Source: Phaeoceros laevis | Lineage: Eukaryota; Anthocerotophyta; Anthocerotopsida; Notothyladales | Direction: 5' to 3' | DNA: 64,000 nucleotides | Assembly: GCA_049999765.1 (NCBI GenBank) | Contig: JBNGIQ010009483.1 | Coordinates: 427,761 to 491,760, forward strand | Made by a program: the position numbers and the translations under genes | The notes under the pieces: model-generated | Databases searched by the model: none | What the model was told of the DNA's origin: nothing | Seen by the model: the letters and a program-made list of their open reading frames with translations, nothing else | In this document: piece by piece, positions 32,976 to 42,831 of the stretch | Layout of the letters: each line of letters begins with the position of its first letter | Numbering within the stretch: the first letter of the stretch is position 1

Positions 32976-33877
32976 ATGGCAGCCCAGGCGGAGGTGGAGG
33001 ACCTTCCTCGAGCCAATGTGAAAAGAGTTGTTAAATCCAAGCTTGCGGAACTCACAAGCAATCGGTACGATGATGAGCGAAGGTTCAAGGAGGTGATAGT
33101 AAACAAAGAGGCCCTCATGGCTTTTGCAGAAAGTGCGAAGATCTTCATCCACTACCTCTCTGCAACGTGAGTAGTACACCTGTCAAACCAGCGTCTTTTC
33201 TCACAATTGGTCCTCAGTGTTGTGCTAACAATCCCCTGGCCCGCTGCAGATCCCTACTACAGAGTTTGAGGCTGGTATAGACCTTAGGGTTTGGCTGTGG
33301 TATTGCTGCATCTCGATGTGATGCTTAAGGTTCTCCTAAAAGTACCCTTCCTGGACATAACCCAGACCTTCCAGTCCTTAGCTCAAGGGAGATTGTTGGG
33401 CTGACTTGTCTCGTTGACAATGCTTGAATAGTGTCTGTTTGCACACGACTGTTCGGATTGCACATAATTGTTCAGTTTGCCTGGAGCAGAGCAAATGATA
33501 TATGTCGAGAGTCTAAACGACAAACTATCAATGCGGATGATGTACTAAAGGCAGTAGAGGATATTGACTTCGTGGAGTTTGCTGAGCCTTTGAGAGCAGC
33601 CCTAAAAGGTATGGAGCATGGCCGAACCAGTCGCATCTGTCCTTCAATTAAAACTTTTGCTTCACATTTTCGAAAGGTGAACTTTCAACTGTTTGCAGGA
33701 TTTCGCAAGGAGAACGAGTCCAAGAAATCTGAAACCAAGAAACGAGCGTCTGGGAAGAAAAGGAAGCCCACAGCAGCCGAGAAGGGTAAACAGACAGTGT
33801 ACGAGCTGCCTGATAGTGCAGAAAAGAAGGTGGAGGGTGGTAACACAGATGATGAGGAAATGGAAGACGACTCCTAG
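32976..33877 (+). CDS. DPB4: DNA polymerase epsilon histone-fold subunit (DPB4/POLE3, NF-YB-like)
   Basis: Histone-fold protein that pairs with a DPB3/POLE4-type partner in DNA polymerase epsilon; in plants classed with NF-YB11. Exons 32976-33166, 33490-33608, 33699-33877; 162 aa. It begins MAAQAEVEDLPRANVKRVVK; the histone fold continues with NKEALMAFAESAKIFIHYLS, ATANDICRESKRQTINADDV and LKAVEDIDFVEFAEPLRAAL. The tail is Lys-rich then acidic (TDDEEMEDDS), as in POLE3. The canonical NF-YB DNA-contact residues are not evident, which supports the polymerase-epsilon assignment over an NF-Y factor. The second intron (33609-33698) is 90 nt and open in frame, so its retention would add 30 residues. 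Confidence 0.93.
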
Positions 33878-36590
33878 ATTTTGCTCCCGTCGAATAAGTT
33901 AGGTTCTATAGCATTTCCAAGGTGCAGATGCGATTCCAAGGTCTTGACCAGGAACCATGACACCAGCCAGGGAATGAAACGGTGATATTTGTCATATCCA
34001 GATCTAGATCTGAGCGGACTGCACCTGCTTGTCCAAGCAGGTGATATCTTGCATGAGATATTAAGCTAGCAGATGCATGCCTTACACGGAAGTTCACAAA
34101 ACACGTAAGTTCACAGAACATGAAAGTGACACATTTATTCTGTCCCTAGCTTTGCCATGGCATGTTCCCTTAGCTACGCGAATCCAGGAAAGAACAAACG
34201 GATGTCCCAACTTGCACAATCGCTTCTGGATCGCCATCCTGAGCCTGGTCAGACATGAGCAGCTCCGTATGACTTTCCAGCGGCCTGACAAGGTAGTGTT
34301 GATGAAGATGAACCTTACTCTGAACTTGGTCGTTGCCCAGTTGCTCAAACTTCTCAGCATGCGCAGCCCTGGAAGTTCCATGCAAATCTTCCATGCACCC
34401 CTATCTTGAAACGCTGGTGTGTCAAAAACTTCAAGTGGCAGCATCAGTTGCAGTTTAGAATCTACTTGTAGAAAAAAATCAGAGAACCTTTCCAGAAATT
34501 CAGCTAGTGTCAGTAGCCGGTTCTGCAGCTAATTAAGTGATTTCTGGTCACATCTATCTGCGTACGCACAAATTGAATATATGCTCTTCCAGCCGTACAC
34601 TAGGAGTTCACCTCTGTTTCACAGATTTCGCAGATCACCTCAACATCTGGACACTGGTTGAGATTGTTCACCCCAATAACCCCATGCAACCCAATGGTGT
34701 GGGGAGGGTTTGGAAACCTGCAACTTGTGAGCGTTCTAGGAAGTTCAACGAGGACGAGTCTGAGAGATCAGAAGGAGTTCTAAAGATGCATTGATCACTT
34801 GTGAGCGTTTTAGGAAGCCACAGTCCTGGAAACCTGCTCTCGAGTTCAGGTTTGGGACCTGCTTCCCCTATTGCCGAGCTGATGCAGCTGCACCTAAGAT
34901 ACAGATACTGTTGTTGCATCTGAGTCGAAAGACCAACCCGCTACAAAAGACGGCGTGCGATCATGGCTTTCCAGAACACAATAGTAGCCCTAGTCACTCT
35001 TACACCTGGGCCACTCCATACCTGCGTCCGAATGGGTGGGTGGCCAAAAGCGAGCTTCATTCATCCCAACTTTGGACACTGAGAGAGCAGAAATGTGTCT
35101 GCCAGCTACTAAGTCTGTGCCTTGGAAGGAGGGGATGAAGACTATTTGGTAGCCTAAGTGGAGAATGAGGCTCAACGCACCACAGCCCCGGCCTGTCCAT
35201 ACGAGCTCAACTTCAAGTCGGGAAATTTCCTCCTCACCATTGTGCTCGATCTTGGAACAAACGCTTGGTGTATCACCTGTTCTAGATCTATCGAGTCTCG
35301 AGAAACTCTTCCCTTGCCGAAGGATGCTTGGCTGTTTCGGTACCACTTTTTCCGTGCCGCCTCCTAGCTGGTATCTCCAACTCCGGCATTGTCAGGCTAA
35401 AAATTTCACGAAGACCACGGTACCGTGGACTGGGAAATCAATTGCGAGTGTGCTAGAGTGCAGAAATGAGTGTCACTCTTCCAAAAAAGTTGACATGTGG
35501 AAGTTAGTCAAAGTTCCTACAGGAGTGGAGAATGTTAACGCTCGTAGACACTGACTTTGCAAGAAAGTGCAATTTCGAAATACATTGTGCACTAGGTTGA
35601 CAGAGTGCAGAATTTGGAGACTTTCTTGGGGCATGTAACTGGATGCCTGATACTGAGGAAGAACCGGAAGGAACGTGCCCACCACCTGGGGAAGTTTGCG
35701 CAGGGCATAAATCACCCAGAAACAGGCTCCTCTAATGTCCACCTTGTCTGAGCTTCAGCTTCGTGTTAGCTTCACCTATGCTTCTTTTCTTCAAGCATCA
35801 ACACGAACATAGAGTCCCCCTAGTGCGGAGCATTCGGGTCCCCGCCTAACGACCCTAGTCCCAGTCAGCATGTATACACGTAAAAAGGGATGATGATGTT
35901 GCTAGCGACCATCGCCTGACATCTCCATAAAGGAAATGGGCTAGATATTATGTGGTTGGCTGGCCCCGATTATGTTCGTAATAACTTACAGCATGTGAAA
36001 ACCAAAACATGTTACTGCAGAGGCCCTCACACGGGGCTGGACCTTTAGGAGTTCAGATTGTACCATCCATGAATGATTCCAGTATACTCTTGCACTTTAA
36101 GTAATCCATGCAATCCAAGGGCTACCCTAGTTCAATGGAAATCTTAACCTTGTTGTTGAAAGAGGCCTAAATCCTACGTGAATTTGAGGACTAGTGAGGA
36201 GCCTTGACCAAGCCAATGACATTCATATACACCAAGCTGTTAAGATACTTGTGTAATTCTTATACATAATTAACTTCTCAACTACAATATATATCTCAAC
36301 TTAACAACATCAGTTCGTAATCCACAATGCGGAGTTTGCATTAACCATCTCTCCATCAAATTATTCTTAAAATCAAATTCAATCTCGGTCAATATGATAG
36401 TTTACATAAGGAAAGTCTTTCACTATATAAGAACAAGAAGAACGCTCCATAGGCCCTAAGTTATGTGAGCTGCAGTGCAGGAGGAAGAGGAAAAATCTCA
36501 CATACCTGTAAGGAGGAAGATGTGATGACAAGATAACTTGCATGATAGACAATAAGAGCGAGATGTGTCTTTATGATTTGCTAGAGTTCA

Positions 36591-36724
36591 CTTTGCTTAA
36601 CATGAGAGGATGTACTTACTGTGAATCATATCCTGGTTGACAACAATCATCTTTGCTTAAACTTGAGAGGATGTGCACTTACTGTGGAATCATATCCAGG
36701 TTGAACATCATATCCAGGTTGAAC
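36591..36724. repeat. 60-bp imperfect tandem duplication plus 18-bp exact repeat
   Basis: Two ~60-bp units start CTTTGCTTAA at 36591 and 36651 and both contain GAGAGGATGT...ACTTACTGTG...AATCATATCC. Within the second, the 18-mer ATCATATCCAGGTTGAAC is exactly duplicated at 36689-36706 and 36707-36724. Confidence 0.85.
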
Positions 36725-36780
36725 ATCATCATACGTAGTAATGGAGAATTCCAACTTACATATTCGGGATCTGGAGGCAA

Positions 36781-36836
36781 AATTAGATTATACATTCCAT
36801 GACACTACAATTAGATTATACATTCCGTGACACCAC
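36781..36836. repeat. 28-bp tandem duplication, 2 mismatches
   Basis: AATTAGATTATACATTCC begins both units (36781-36808, 36809-36836); they differ at two positions (A/G and T/C). Confidence 0.9.
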
Positions 36837-36955
36837 AATTGTACAACGTGCCTTCTTTAGTCCACATACTGAAGAAACTAATAAGGTGAGTTCGTGTTCT
36901 TTCTTCTAGTTGTCCAAATAGACAATATTGTATCATTTTCATTTCACTTATTTTC

Positions 36956-37055
36956 NNNNNNNNNNNNNNNNNNNNNNNNNNNNNNNNNNNNNNNNNNNNN
37001 NNNNNNNNNNNNNNNNNNNNNNNNNNNNNNNNNNNNNNNNNNNNNNNNNNNNNNN
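36956..37055. other. Assembly gap (100 N)
   Basis: Run of N directly before the first readable RNase III exon; the N-terminal part of that gene is probably missing here. Confidence 0.99.
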
Positions 37056-37710
37056 GACGCTCGAGTACCTTGGTGATTCTATATTGCAAATACTAGCCTC
37101 AGCTAAATTGTATCAAAAGTTTCCCAATGACAATTCAGGCAAATTAACGGATGCATGATCATCCGCAGTGAAAAATGAACGTCTTGCAGCCTACGTAGGA
37201 GAAAAAAATATGACTCGATGTTTTAGTGGACGAACGAAAAACATGGATTCTAGTGTTCGTAGACCACCAAAGGGCAAAAACCATTATGTATGATACTTCA
37301 CATCCTTTAGAATATCTATGAGTTGTTTTCTTCTGGTTCCTGGGTGCTCATACTACGTCTAACGCAACATCTTTGTCTCTTAGGCACTAGCGGATTGTTT
37401 CGAGAGCATCGTCGAAGCAATCTATGTTGACCTTGACTATAGTTTCACAAGAGTCAAAGCAATTTTGGATCCACATATCTCTATATTAGTAGATGTTGAT
37501 CTCAATGATTTAGCTCTGAATATTTTTCGTGCAGCTCAGGAAGCATGGCAGAAGAGAAACTTGAAAGTGGATATAAAGGAGGTGAATGTTCCAAGAAGCA
37601 AAAAGAAATATTCACAATGCACAGTTTATTCTCCTTCGAAAAAAAGTCCAGACGGAAAGGAATACAGAGATATGCTATTTACGCTAGAAGGGAGTCCCAA
37701 AAATAGCATC

Positions 37711-37748
37711 AAAGCAGCACGCGCGGATCAAAGCAGCACGCGCGGATC
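37711..37748 (+). repeat. Exact 19-bp tandem duplication in a dsRBD exon
   Basis: AAAGCAGCACGCGCGGATC is repeated head to tail (37711-37729, 37730-37748). One copy gives an in-frame dsRBD end (SIKAARAD then LAEKILPLIE before a GTATGT donor); two copies shift the frame. Confidence 0.97.
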
Positions 37749-38582
37749 TCGCAGAAAAAATTTTGCCTCTAATTGAGGTATGTATAATAAACTAATCTTA
37801 CGACCTGTACAAGTTTCATGATGTCATTTGCATTCTGGCTTAGGACTTTTGAAATGGGATGAGAATGTCATGATATAGACGTGTATATATAACAATTAAT
37901 ATACATAGTGGGGTATTGAGGTTCCAACACTAACTATCTATAGCTAATGTGCATTACACTTATGTGCAACATATTACTTGCTAGCAAACCATTTGATCCG
38001 TGTGTCCACGTAAGCAAATTCCACTTGATCAAACACAAAAAAAGAGACCATTTGAAGAAGGTATGTTAAATTTAAATAATGAATGACATGTAAGCCATTC
38101 ACATGTGGTCCTTATCTTAATGGCATCCATTTTTGAGGACAAAACATTCGAGTATGAAAGTGGAATTGCAGCTGAGGAGCGTGCAAAACGAAAAGCTGAA
38201 CTTGGCGTATTAGTGACAAACATGGAAAAAGCATGTGCCTCGAAAAAATTGGGCAAACCAAACATCAATCTAACCACAGAATCAGGCTCCCCAAATTGTA
38301 AAAGGCAAGTGTTTACTTACAACCATGTTTCATTTGCAACTGTTAGAGACTGCATAGCAAGACCCTTTAGAACTACTACTTAGTACTACTACTACTAGTA
38401 CAATCCATCTCTCTGGCATTTTGTGATCTTTAAATCTGCAACATAAAGCATCTGAATATTTCATGTGACAGGTTTGGCTACACATTTACCATTGAAGCGA
38501 ATGGAATGCAACCAATTATTATTGTGGGATCTTCTGAAACCAAGAAGATGGCTGCACAAGCGTCAGCCGTTAGAAAAGCCTG

Positions 38583-38646
38583 GGAGTTCATAATGCCGAA
38601 CCAAGCAATGGATCGGAGTTCATAATGCCGAACCAAGCAATGGATC
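38583..38646 (+). repeat. Exact 32-bp tandem duplication in the second dsRBD exon
   Basis: A unit starting GGAGTTCATAATGCCGAACC and ending AATGGATC is repeated at 38583-38614 and 38615-38646. The single-copy version reads WEFIMPNQAMDLLLTSLLAS; the double copy shifts frame and meets a stop. Confidence 0.97.
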
Positions 38647-38956
38647 TTCTCCTGACTTCACTACTTGCATCTACGGTTTGTGACATCATCCTATTGGTTT
38701 AAAAGCACATGTGTAATTAATGAACAATTTAACACTGGCAGTGCTTGCAAATGATGTTAACCCAAAATATAAGATTTCATATGTTACCTTTTTTTGGAGC
38801 TGCAGGATGCTCTTGAAATCATTCAAGAGCCACAAGATGCAGGTTCCAATACGCCGTTTGAGCATGAAAGTGCTGAGGACTTGAAGTACGGTAAGTGATT
38901 TTAAAGTTCCATATATTTACATTGCGTTCATTTCATTTTTACTTATATAGAGCAGG

Positions 38957-39057
38957 GTGTGAGAATCTTATCTATACAGAGAGCAGAAAATCATATAATA
39001 TGTGGCTATAACGTGTGAGAATCTTATCTATATAGAGCAGAGAATCATGTAATGTGT
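38957..39057. repeat. Imperfect ~50-bp tandem duplication
   Basis: GTGTGAGAATCTTATCTATA occurs twice about 60 bp apart, each followed by AGAGCAGA-AATCAT-TAAT-TGTG. Lies in an intron of the RNase III-like locus. Confidence 0.8.
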
Positions 39058-41937
39058 GTGTGAATATGTGTAGGATTTGGTTTTAACATCAATGCTGCTG
39101 ATGAGATTTTGGTGCATCTTGCATCAGTGTATATAAACTTCCAAAGTCTCGAAGAATTCATAGCGTATTCATTCCAGAATAAAGAAATCATTGCACTTTC
39201 ACTTTTTGGAGAGAGAGCTCCTGGACAATCAAAAGTATGCTCCCACCTCTTTCCAAGCATGTATTAGAGCTCTTTCCTTCCCTCCTTTTTTTTTAGCGAA
39301 ATTGGCACGATTTATAAAGAAGAAAAACTGGAACTTACATATGGGGTTCAGGGTTCCCTCCTTGCTTCCTTCTGGTCTTATTGATATTATGCACATGAAT
39401 TTTGTTGTCTAGAGTTTTTTCACTCTACACAATCGAGGCTAGGCTAGCACTTCATGTTTTGCTTTTGTTGTTTGCAAGAATCTTGGATGACTGGAGTTTC
39501 TGGGTACTGCGGTTTTGCACATAATGATGTCCACACATCTCTTCAGAAATTACCCACATGCGAATTCAGGAAGGTTAACAGACTTACGATCAACTGCTAC
39601 TAACAATGGCAGTTTGGTAAACTTAGTCGTGAAACAGCTTTGCATCCATTTTTCGAGCATCGAATTCGAGCTGACAAAGCAAATGAGAACCAGAATTCCA
39701 TTGGGCAACACTGCGGTGAAAACACCTGGGGGTCATCCAACAGACAAGAGGTTTTATTTTCCATTTTGTGTAGCTTGTCCAAAAAAAATCTTTGAAAAGA
39801 TAGTCTTCATTATCATATTTACTAATTTATTGTGTGTCCCTTGATTGGTTTGTTTTGGAGCTCATAGCTCACAAGCACACTTTTGCATCCTGTTTTTATC
39901 GTGGACTTGAGTTTTACTCATTGCACACTATGTGGTATTAGGTGCTTGCGAATCTGTTTGAGAGTCTTGTGGGAGCCATCTATGTAGACACTGGGTACTG
40001 GCTGGAAGAAACATCAGGAATAATGGAGAAATTTTTTGCCAAAATGAAGGCACTTGATCCCATTAAAATTCCTCTACACCCCTATCGTATTTTCCAGGAG
40101 GTACATCAACAAAAGCGTATGTTTTTATTTAAGGACTGTAAGGAAATTGCTAATGGATCAATAATTGCAAGAGGAATTCTAGTCTATCTAGAGAGCCCTT
40201 TCAAGAGTGTGATCTCTATGCAATCGGACGCCATGTTCAATAAAGGCAACGCGTGCCTAAATCTCGCAGAGAAAATGCTACCACATGTTCAGGTAGTTTT
40301 TCATTGTCTGCAAAATGAGTATGTTATTACAATGTCATTTCGTGCATGCAATAGAGCTTGCATGCACTAAATTTAAAGACATTGCTTGTCACATAAACCA
40401 AACTCCTGATCCTATGTTATTTGTGTCTCTATAGGATGCACGTAGTGGTGGACCAAGTCTTCCAAATTTCGGTCTTTCACAAGCTGGATCACCCTTCCCG
40501 TTTTATGGTGCATATAACTAGAAAATTTCTTAAGTGTATTATGGTATTTGACTTGAAAAGTTGTTTCCAAGTACTTGACATTGAGTATGTGAGTTATATA
40601 GTCTTTGAGGGGCCATAGGTGACCGTGTTTTTTGGTCATTACAGCTCCAAATGCTCCGGAGCCAGAAGACAAGCTTCGGGAGTTAAAAGCTCGAATTGCA
40701 AATATTTGCCGAGAACATTCTTGGGGTGAAGTTGTTCCATCATATAACATAAGAGTGGAGGATGGCTCTTCAAATCTGCTGTAAGTATACTCCATTACCC
40801 TACCATGTCTCTTTTAGAAGATGACTTGCCAGTAAGTTGACTAATCTGGTTGCTCGCCAGTGTAGTATAAGAATCTTCAATCTGTTTTGAACTCCGATGT
40901 GGATCTGATTTATAATAGGTAGCAAAGCACTTCCTCATGAATGCTTGTAACATATGTCTGACCAGTAGCGGAACACTTACACAACCACTTTCCTTGCTCT
41001 TATAAATCCAGACATCGCTATACATTGTCCCTTAAACTTCCAGGAGGCCAGTGGGGTGCTAATTATGAAGGAAGTGAGGAGATTATCAAGAAAGTAGCTG
41101 AACTCTTTGCATACCACACCATGTGGGAGGGCTTTTGTGCTCATTTGGCTCAGTGGCGCCAAACACGGGATGGAGCTTCGTCAAGCAGAAGTTTTCGATA
41201 CTAAAATGGAGGAGGTTTTTGCATTACCAAGGTGGAAGTCATTAGAAAGCAAAGTCAATAGAAGTCGTTCTGTTTACCTTTCTACTGGTTTCTAGCGGGC
41301 AAATGTGGTAACCCACGAAGGATAGACTATGTATGCTAGGATTTCTAGGCAAGGCAACTATTTGATCCGACGACCATTTCATGTTCATCCCTTTCACTTG
41401 GGAAAATATAAATGGTTCATTTATTGCAACAAAATTGGAGCTCTAGCGTGCTTCTTAAGACACTATCCAGATTGTGAAGTTTTTCATGCATTTGCAATTT
41501 CCGCTTACTTCCTCTTTTCCAAACCTGAAAGACAACAATGCTTGCTACATTGTGCAAACTTCAGAGCTTACTTGCACAAAGGTTGGAAACGCGTAACTTT
41601 GGAAACTTCTTTCCAACGTTTCTGAAATGTTTATCTCGTTTAAGGGGTATAGAAACTATAAAAATAATTAATTTTAATTTATTTTTTTAAAAAATAATTA
41701 AAAATATTATATATCAAAATTTGAGCATGGTGACATGTTCTAACACATGCATGATGCATTCAGCCGGGGCTGGCATGGCAGCCCTCAGTCGAGCCAACCT
41801 GCAGCCGGGGCTGGCGGTGGCAGGGTGCAACCGCCGCGTGCTGCTGGAAATTCCGCCATCCCGCCATCAGCCCTGTCCCACCATCCCGCCCTGCAGCTGC
41901 CCTGTCATCCCGCACTGCTTGCGAGTCCCGCCCTGCC

Positions 41938-42337
41938 NNNNNNNNNNNNNNNNNNNNNNNNNNNNNNNNNNNNNNNNNNNNNNNNNNNNNNNNNNNNNNN
42001 NNNNNNNNNNNNNNNNNNNNNNNNNNNNNNNNNNNNNNNNNNNNNNNNNNNNNNNNNNNNNNNNNNNNNNNNNNNNNNNNNNNNNNNNNNNNNNNNNNNN
42101 NNNNNNNNNNNNNNNNNNNNNNNNNNNNNNNNNNNNNNNNNNNNNNNNNNNNNNNNNNNNNNNNNNNNNNNNNNNNNNNNNNNNNNNNNNNNNNNNNNNN
42201 NNNNNNNNNNNNNNNNNNNNNNNNNNNNNNNNNNNNNNNNNNNNNNNNNNNNNNNNNNNNNNNNNNNNNNNNNNNNNNNNNNNNNNNNNNNNNNNNNNNN
42301 NNNNNNNNNNNNNNNNNNNNNNNNNNNNNNNNNNNNN
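41938..42337. other. Assembly gap (400 N)
   Basis: Run of N following a GC-rich low-complexity patch of CCGCCATCCCGCC-type sequence, which may explain the failure to assemble. Confidence 0.99.
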
Positions 42338-42360
42338 CAACTAAGCCACACAGAGATAAG

Positions 42361-42420
42361 CATTGTTGTGTTTCAGTATTCTTGTCGGGCCATTGTTGTG
42401 TTTCAGTATTCTTGTCGGGC
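42361..42420. repeat. Exact 30-bp tandem duplication
   Basis: A 30-bp unit starting CATTGTTGTGTTTCAGTATT and ending CTTGTCGGGC occurs twice in tandem, immediately right of the 400-N gap. Confidence 0.98.
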
Positions 42421-42831
42421 CATGCTGGTGTGTGGCTTAATACTGACACATGACTAATGTGAAGTTGAGGAGTGACACTTCCTGCTCACTCTTCAAGATG
42501 TTCATTAGATACGAAGCCCCTTGTACGTATTATTGCTACCTGTGGTGGATCGCAATAGCGAACCGTCCGAGATACCATTACCATTCCAGCCGGACATTCT
42601 GACCTTTTTCACAGGTAGCAGCTTATGGAAAAATTTGGACGGTGCGCCACCTTTATCAAGTTGCTATGATCAGGAAACTAGCATGAATCATTTCAAGGCT
42701 GCGAACATTATCTCATGTGTTGTGCAATATCTACATGCTATTCTAGCTGTACAAGCCGAAGCCATCGAATTGACCGCTTGGTGCAAGCCTTCAAAATGGA
42801 ATGCAGTGAGAGCCGTATTCAGCAGGTCCCA

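Larger units (their letters stand above)
33878..36955. other. Gene-poor intergenic region
   Basis: About 3.1 kb of increasingly AT-rich sequence. Short ORFs are present on both strands (34.1-35.7 kb) but none resembles a known family or has splice-linked neighbours. Local partial duplications occur near 34.7-34.8 kb (CTTGTGAGCGTT twice). The right part holds the tandem repeats listed separately. Confidence 0.45.
37056..40780 (+). pseudogene. RTL3-like RNase III/dsRBD gene, decayed
   Basis: Resembles plant RNASE THREE-LIKE proteins, which cleave double-stranded RNA. Recognisable exons in order: RNase III domain A (LEYLGDSILQIL at about 37058; LADCFESIVEAIYVD from about 37387), a dsRBD ending near 37777, a second dsRBD (38110-38303 and 38472-38650; YTFTIEANGMQPIIIVGSSE, AAQASAVRKAWEFI), RNase III domain B (39074-39235, FIAYSFQNKEIIALSL; 39479-39750, LEFLGTAVLHIMM; 39942-40090, VLANLFESLVGAIYVD), a dsRBD to 40293 and the start of another (40645-40780, ELKARIANICREHSWGEVV). 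That is the tandem layout of RTL3. Domain A keeps its acidic residues. Domain B has Thr and Asn in place of two of them. TGA codons at 37156 and 39488, and exact tandem duplications of 19 bp and 32 bp, break the frame. Pseudogene, or partly assembly error. Confidence 0.8.
40781..42831. other. AT-rich gapped region
   Basis: About 2 kb after the last readable dsRBD exon. It contains a very AT-rich stretch (41650-41720), then an abrupt GC-rich patch (41757-41937) ending in a 400-N gap. No gene is supported. Confidence 0.45.

Noticed and set aside
34100-35750. Several 90-129-codon ORFs on both strands
   Set aside because: Mutually overlapping, no domain, no consistent splice links to neighbours.
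36591-36840. Possible CRISPR-like repeat array
   Set aside because: Head-to-tail duplications without spacers, in a plant nuclear context.
41757-41937. GC-rich patch as foreign insert or coding exon
   Set aside because: Low-complexity CCGCCATCCCGCC-type sequence against an N gap; ORFs here run into N and cannot be judged.
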